64,000 bases of DNA from assembly GCF_000820515.1 (NCBI RefSeq), contig NZ_JXDG01000056.1, positions 62,001 to 126,000 on the forward strand, written 5' to 3'. This DNA is from Pseudomonas batumici (GTDB lineage: Bacteria; Pseudomonadota; Gammaproteobacteria; Pseudomonadales; Pseudomonadaceae). The notes below the pieces were generated by a model. The model was not told the DNA's origin. It saw only the letters and a list, made by a program, of their open reading frames with translations, and ran no database searches. Shown here piece after piece: positions 61,743 to 64,000 of this stretch; within the stretch, counting starts at the first letter, position 1; the number at the start of each line of letters is the position of its first letter. The position numbers were made by a program, and so were the translations under genes.

Positions 61743-62297
61743 TCACGCCCCAAGCACCACACCGCTGGACACCACCGTCGCGTACTCGCCATGCAGATTG
61801 CCCAGGGACATGGCATGGACCTCCTGGGCGCTATGCGGCACACCGAAATAGTCGGCCTTGTCGAAGGTGTAGCACGCATCCTCCACCACCCAGGTGTCAA
61901 ACCCGAGGTTGCCGGCCGTACGCGCCGTCGCCTCCACGGAGTTGTGGGTTGCCACGCCGACAATCACCAACTGTTCGATACCGGCCTGGCGCAACCAGTC
62001 CTCCAGCCCGGTGGCAGAAAACGCATCCGGCACCCGCTTCTGCACCAGCCGCTCCCCCTCCCCCGGTAGGAAGCGCTGCTGGAACTCGACCCCCGACTGC
62101 CCGGGCCAGAACACCGACTCCGGCGAATGCGACAGATGCTGGACATGCGCCACCGGGCGCGCGGTCCGGCGCCAGTGCTGCAACAGCTCGAGCATGCGCG
62201 CCTCGGCCTCGGGATTGTTGCGCGGCCCCAACCGGGGATGCAGGATGCCTTGTTGCTGGTCGATCAGAATCAGCGCTGCGTTTGCCTGGACGTGCAT
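61743..62297 (-). CDS. Isochorismatase-family hydrolase with Ser at the usual Cys
   Basis: A 184-residue protein. The acid ALILIDQQQGI and Lys in VQKRVPDAFSATGLEDWL are family residues, but the nucleophile position is Ser in GVATHNSVEATARTAGNLGF (codon at 61938-61940, TCC), where most cysteine hydrolases have Cys. The start ATG follows AAAGGA at 6 nt; a closer ATG is too near it. Substrate unknown. It converges on the DUF1513 gene. Confidence 0.85.
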   Translation of the reverse strand: MHVQANAALILIDQQQGILHPRLGPRNNPEAEARMLELLQHWRRTARPVAHVQHLSHSPESVFWPGQSGVEFQQRFLPGEGERLVQKRVPDAFSATGLEDWLRQAGIEQLVIVGVATHNSVEATARTAGNLGFDTWVVEDACYTFDKADYFGVPHSAQEVHAMSLGNLHGEYATVVSSGVVLGA

Positions 62298-62347
62298 ATT
62301 CATTCCTTTCCCTGTTATCCCTGATGATCCGTATGTGATGACCCACT

Positions 62348-62375
62348 GCAGGAGCCGAGTTTGCTCGCTGGCAAG
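62348..62375. repeat. Degenerate REP fragment
   Basis: GCAGGAGCCGAGTTTGCTCGC, a partial REP in the 216-nt gap before the acylase gene. Also there, GTAGCG-N10-CGCTAC (62475-62496) forms a small dyad. Confidence 0.5.
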
Positions 62376-62513
62376 ATTGCCCTCGATCACCGGCCCCAGC
62401 AAATCCGATTTATCGCTCAAAACCCGAAATAAGCCGGTCCGCCGTCTTGCGCGCCTTCCTCCTGCTCACTAACGTAGCGCCTTTACTGACGCTACCCCCG
62501 CAGGAGCCTTGCC

Positions 62514-64000
62514 ATGGCCTCGCCAGCCTTTTCCCTCTCTCTTCAGCAATGTGGCGTTGCCGCCGCCATGGCGGGCCTGCTCGGCCTGACGGGCTGCCAG
62601 GCCTGGAACACCCAGGACAGCCTGCCGCCGACCTCCGGCGTGCAACCGCTCAAGGGTCTCGCGCAGAACGTCTCGGTGCGCCGCAACAGCCTCGGCATGC
62701 CGCTGATCGAAAGCAATACCTTTCACGACGCACTGTTCACCCTCGGGTACGTCCACGCCAGCGATCGCCTCACCCAGATGGTCACCCTGCGCCTGCTCGC
62801 CGAGGGCCGGCTCGCCGAAATGGACGGCCCGGACGCCCTGGATACCGACCGCTTCATGCGCGCCGTCAACCTGAAGAAAAGTGCCGGCGAGCTGTACAAC
62901 GCCTCGTCGCCACGGCTCAAGCGCTTCTTCGAAGTCTACGCGCGCGGCGTCAACGCCTACCTGTTCCGCTACCGCGACAAGCTGCCGGCGGACCTCGCCC
63001 GTAGCGGCTACAGCCCCGAATACTGGAAACCGGAAGACTCGGCGCTGATCTTCTGCCTGCTCAACTTCAACCTGTCGGCCAACCTGCAACAAGAGATTTC
63101 CAGCCTGGTCCTGGCGCAGAAGGTCGGCGTCGACAAGCTGGCCTGGTTGATCCCGGCCGCTGCGGACGAACCGCTGCCGCTGGCCGAAGCCGAAAAACTC
63201 AAGGGTATCGCCCTCAGCCAGGTCTCGGGCCTGGGCGCACTGAACAAGGCCGCCGAGCAAGTGGCCGCGCTGAACATCCTCGGCGCCGGCACCTCGACCA
63301 ACTGGGCCATCGGCCCGCAGCGCAGCCGCAGCGGCAAGAGCCTGCTGGCCGCCGACCTGCAACAGCCGACCAGCGCCCCCGCCGCCTGGAACTACGTGCA
63401 GATCCACGCACCGAAGTACCAGGCCGCCGGGACCTCGATCGCCGGCCTGCCGATGGTACTGTCCGGGTTCAACGGCAAGGTGGCCTGGAGCATGGCCGCC
63501 GTTCCAGGGGACAACCAGGACCTGTTCCTGGAAAAACTCAAGCGCCAGGGCAACGCGCTCTATTACGAGGCCGACGGCAAATGGCTGCCGGCGATCGTGC
63601 GCAACGAGACCTACTTCATCAAGGGCCAGCGCTCGATCCGCGAGACGGTGTACGAAACCCGCCACGGCCCGCTGCTCAACAGCGCGCTGGACAATACCGC
63701 ATTGACCGCCGGTTACGGCCTGGCCCTGCAGACCTCATCGTTCAAGGACGACAAGAGCCTGGATGCCTACTTCGACCTGTCCCGGGCCCAGAGCGCCGAG
63801 AGAGCGTCCGATGCCAGCCGGGAAATCCGCGCCATCGCGTTGAACATGGTCTTCGCCGACGCCAGCCATATTGGCTGGCAGGTCACCGGGCGCTTCCCCA
63901 ACCGCCGCGAAGGCGAAGGCCTGTTGCCGTCGCCGGGCTGGGACAGCCGCTTCGACTGGGACGGCTACGCCGACGCGATGCTGCACCCCTACGACCAGGA
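62514..64000 (+). CDS. Penicillin acylase family lipoprotein (3' end outside window)
   Basis: 495 codons are visible and the gene runs off the end. A lipoprotein signal (AGLLGLTGCQ) precedes the alpha subunit region (VRRNSLGMPLIESNTFHDALFTLGYVHASDRL), then the autocatalytic cleavage zone ILGAGTSTNWAIGPQRSRSGKSLLAAD, where Ser of STNW would become the N-terminal nucleophile. The usual NDPHL is replaced by ADLQQ. Such enzymes can cleave acyl-homoserine lactones or penicillins; substrate not assignable. CAGGAG precedes the ATG. Confidence 0.85.
   Translation, partial: MASPAFSLSLQQCGVAAAMAGLLGLTGCQAWNTQDSLPPTSGVQPLKGLAQNVSVRRNSLGMPLIESNTFHDALFTLGYVHASDRLTQMVTLRLLAEGRLAEMDGPDALDTDRFMRAVNLKKSAGELYNASSPRLKRFFEVYARGVNAYLFRYRDKLPADLARSGYSPEYWKPEDSALIFCLLNFNLSANLQQEISSLVLAQKVGVDKLAWLIPAAADEPLPLAEAEKLKGIALSQVSGLGALNKAAEQVAALNILGAGTSTNWAIGPQRSRSGKSLLAADLQQPTSAPAAWNYVQIHAPKYQAAGTSIAGLPMVLSGFNGKVAWSMAAVPGDNQDLFLEKLKRQGNALYYEADGKWLPAIVRNETYFIKGQRSIRETVYETRHGPLLNSALDNTALTAGYGLALQTSSFKDDKSLDAYFDLSRAQSAERASDASREIRAIALNMVFADASHIGWQVTGRFPNRREGEGLLPSPGWDSRFDWDGYADAMLHPYDQ

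Overview
The window is a high-GC gammaproteobacterial chromosome segment, almost certainly from the Pseudomonas fluorescens/putida complex. The evidence is gene content and order (edd-glk-gltR-gtrS next to gtsABCD; algU-mucA-mucB; arcDABC; gcsR beside a glycine-cleavage operon; sodB-bifA-imelysin genes), Pseudomonas-style REP/REPIN repeats in the intergenic gaps, and Hfq/Crc-type AAYAANAA motifs at carbon-use genes. It is dense and mostly core metabolism. I see no rRNA, tRNA, CRISPR array, prophage or insertion sequence.

Layout. (1) 1-12.3 kb: glucose uptake and Entner-Doudoroff entry: ABC transporter gtsABCD, an AGE-family sugar epimerase, a tandem-repeat AP2-like protein, GtrS/GltR two-component system, glk, edd, then divergent gap and mgsA. 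Two TTGT-N7-ACAA HexR-type operators lie between edd and gap. (2) 12.5-18.9 kb: a DUF6124 gene, then a Fur-boxed heme cell-surface-signalling system (hxuI sigma, hxuR anti-sigma, hxuA receptor), heme oxygenase hemO and a DUF454 membrane protein. (3) 18.9-25.6 kb: a family III CoA-transferase, the anaerobic arginine deiminase operon arcDABC (arcD is frameshifted here) and a DUF5064 gene. (4) 25.6-34.7 kb: gcsR, a sigma-54 promoter region with GcsR-type boxes and an IHF-like site, gcvH-gcvP-sdaA-gcvT without the expected glyA, a cold-shock gene and an RDD membrane protein. (5) 34.7-43.4 kb: mucD, mucB, mucA, algU (no mucC), nadB, cptA, sdhE, ygfZ and an HDOD gene. (6) 43.5-53.3 kb: tctE/tctD with an orphan tctC, ung, an enoyl-CoA hydratase-family gene, a lipoprotein, a coiled-coil membrane protein, an SDR-type dehydrogenase, argP, an ACT-domain gene and an argO/lysE exporter. 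(7) 53.5-64 kb: sodB, bifA, a four-gene imelysin/di-heme cluster behind a Fur-like box, an isochorismatase-family hydrolase with Ser at the usual Cys, and the start of a penicillin-acylase-family lipoprotein.

How it fits together. The first 12 kb takes glucose through the inner membrane and funnels it to 6-phosphogluconate and pyruvate/GAP. Its control appears layered: a shared 18-bp palindrome at the two transport-side promoters (candidate GltR operator), HexR operators at edd/gap, and Hfq/Crc motifs over ribosome-binding sites. The heme, sodB and imelysin genes form an iron/oxidative-stress theme. The arc and gcv operons feed amino acids into energy and one-carbon metabolism, each with a recognisable dedicated promoter (ANR box; sigma-54 plus enhancer boxes).

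The points most worth a second look are the arcD frameshift, the duplicated gts/epimerase regulatory block whose palindrome spells the epimerase stop codon, the set of Hfq/Crc motifs (one inside a HexR operator), the GcsR/IHF/sigma-54 architecture with glyA missing, the truncated tct locus, and the tandem AP2-like repeat protein.
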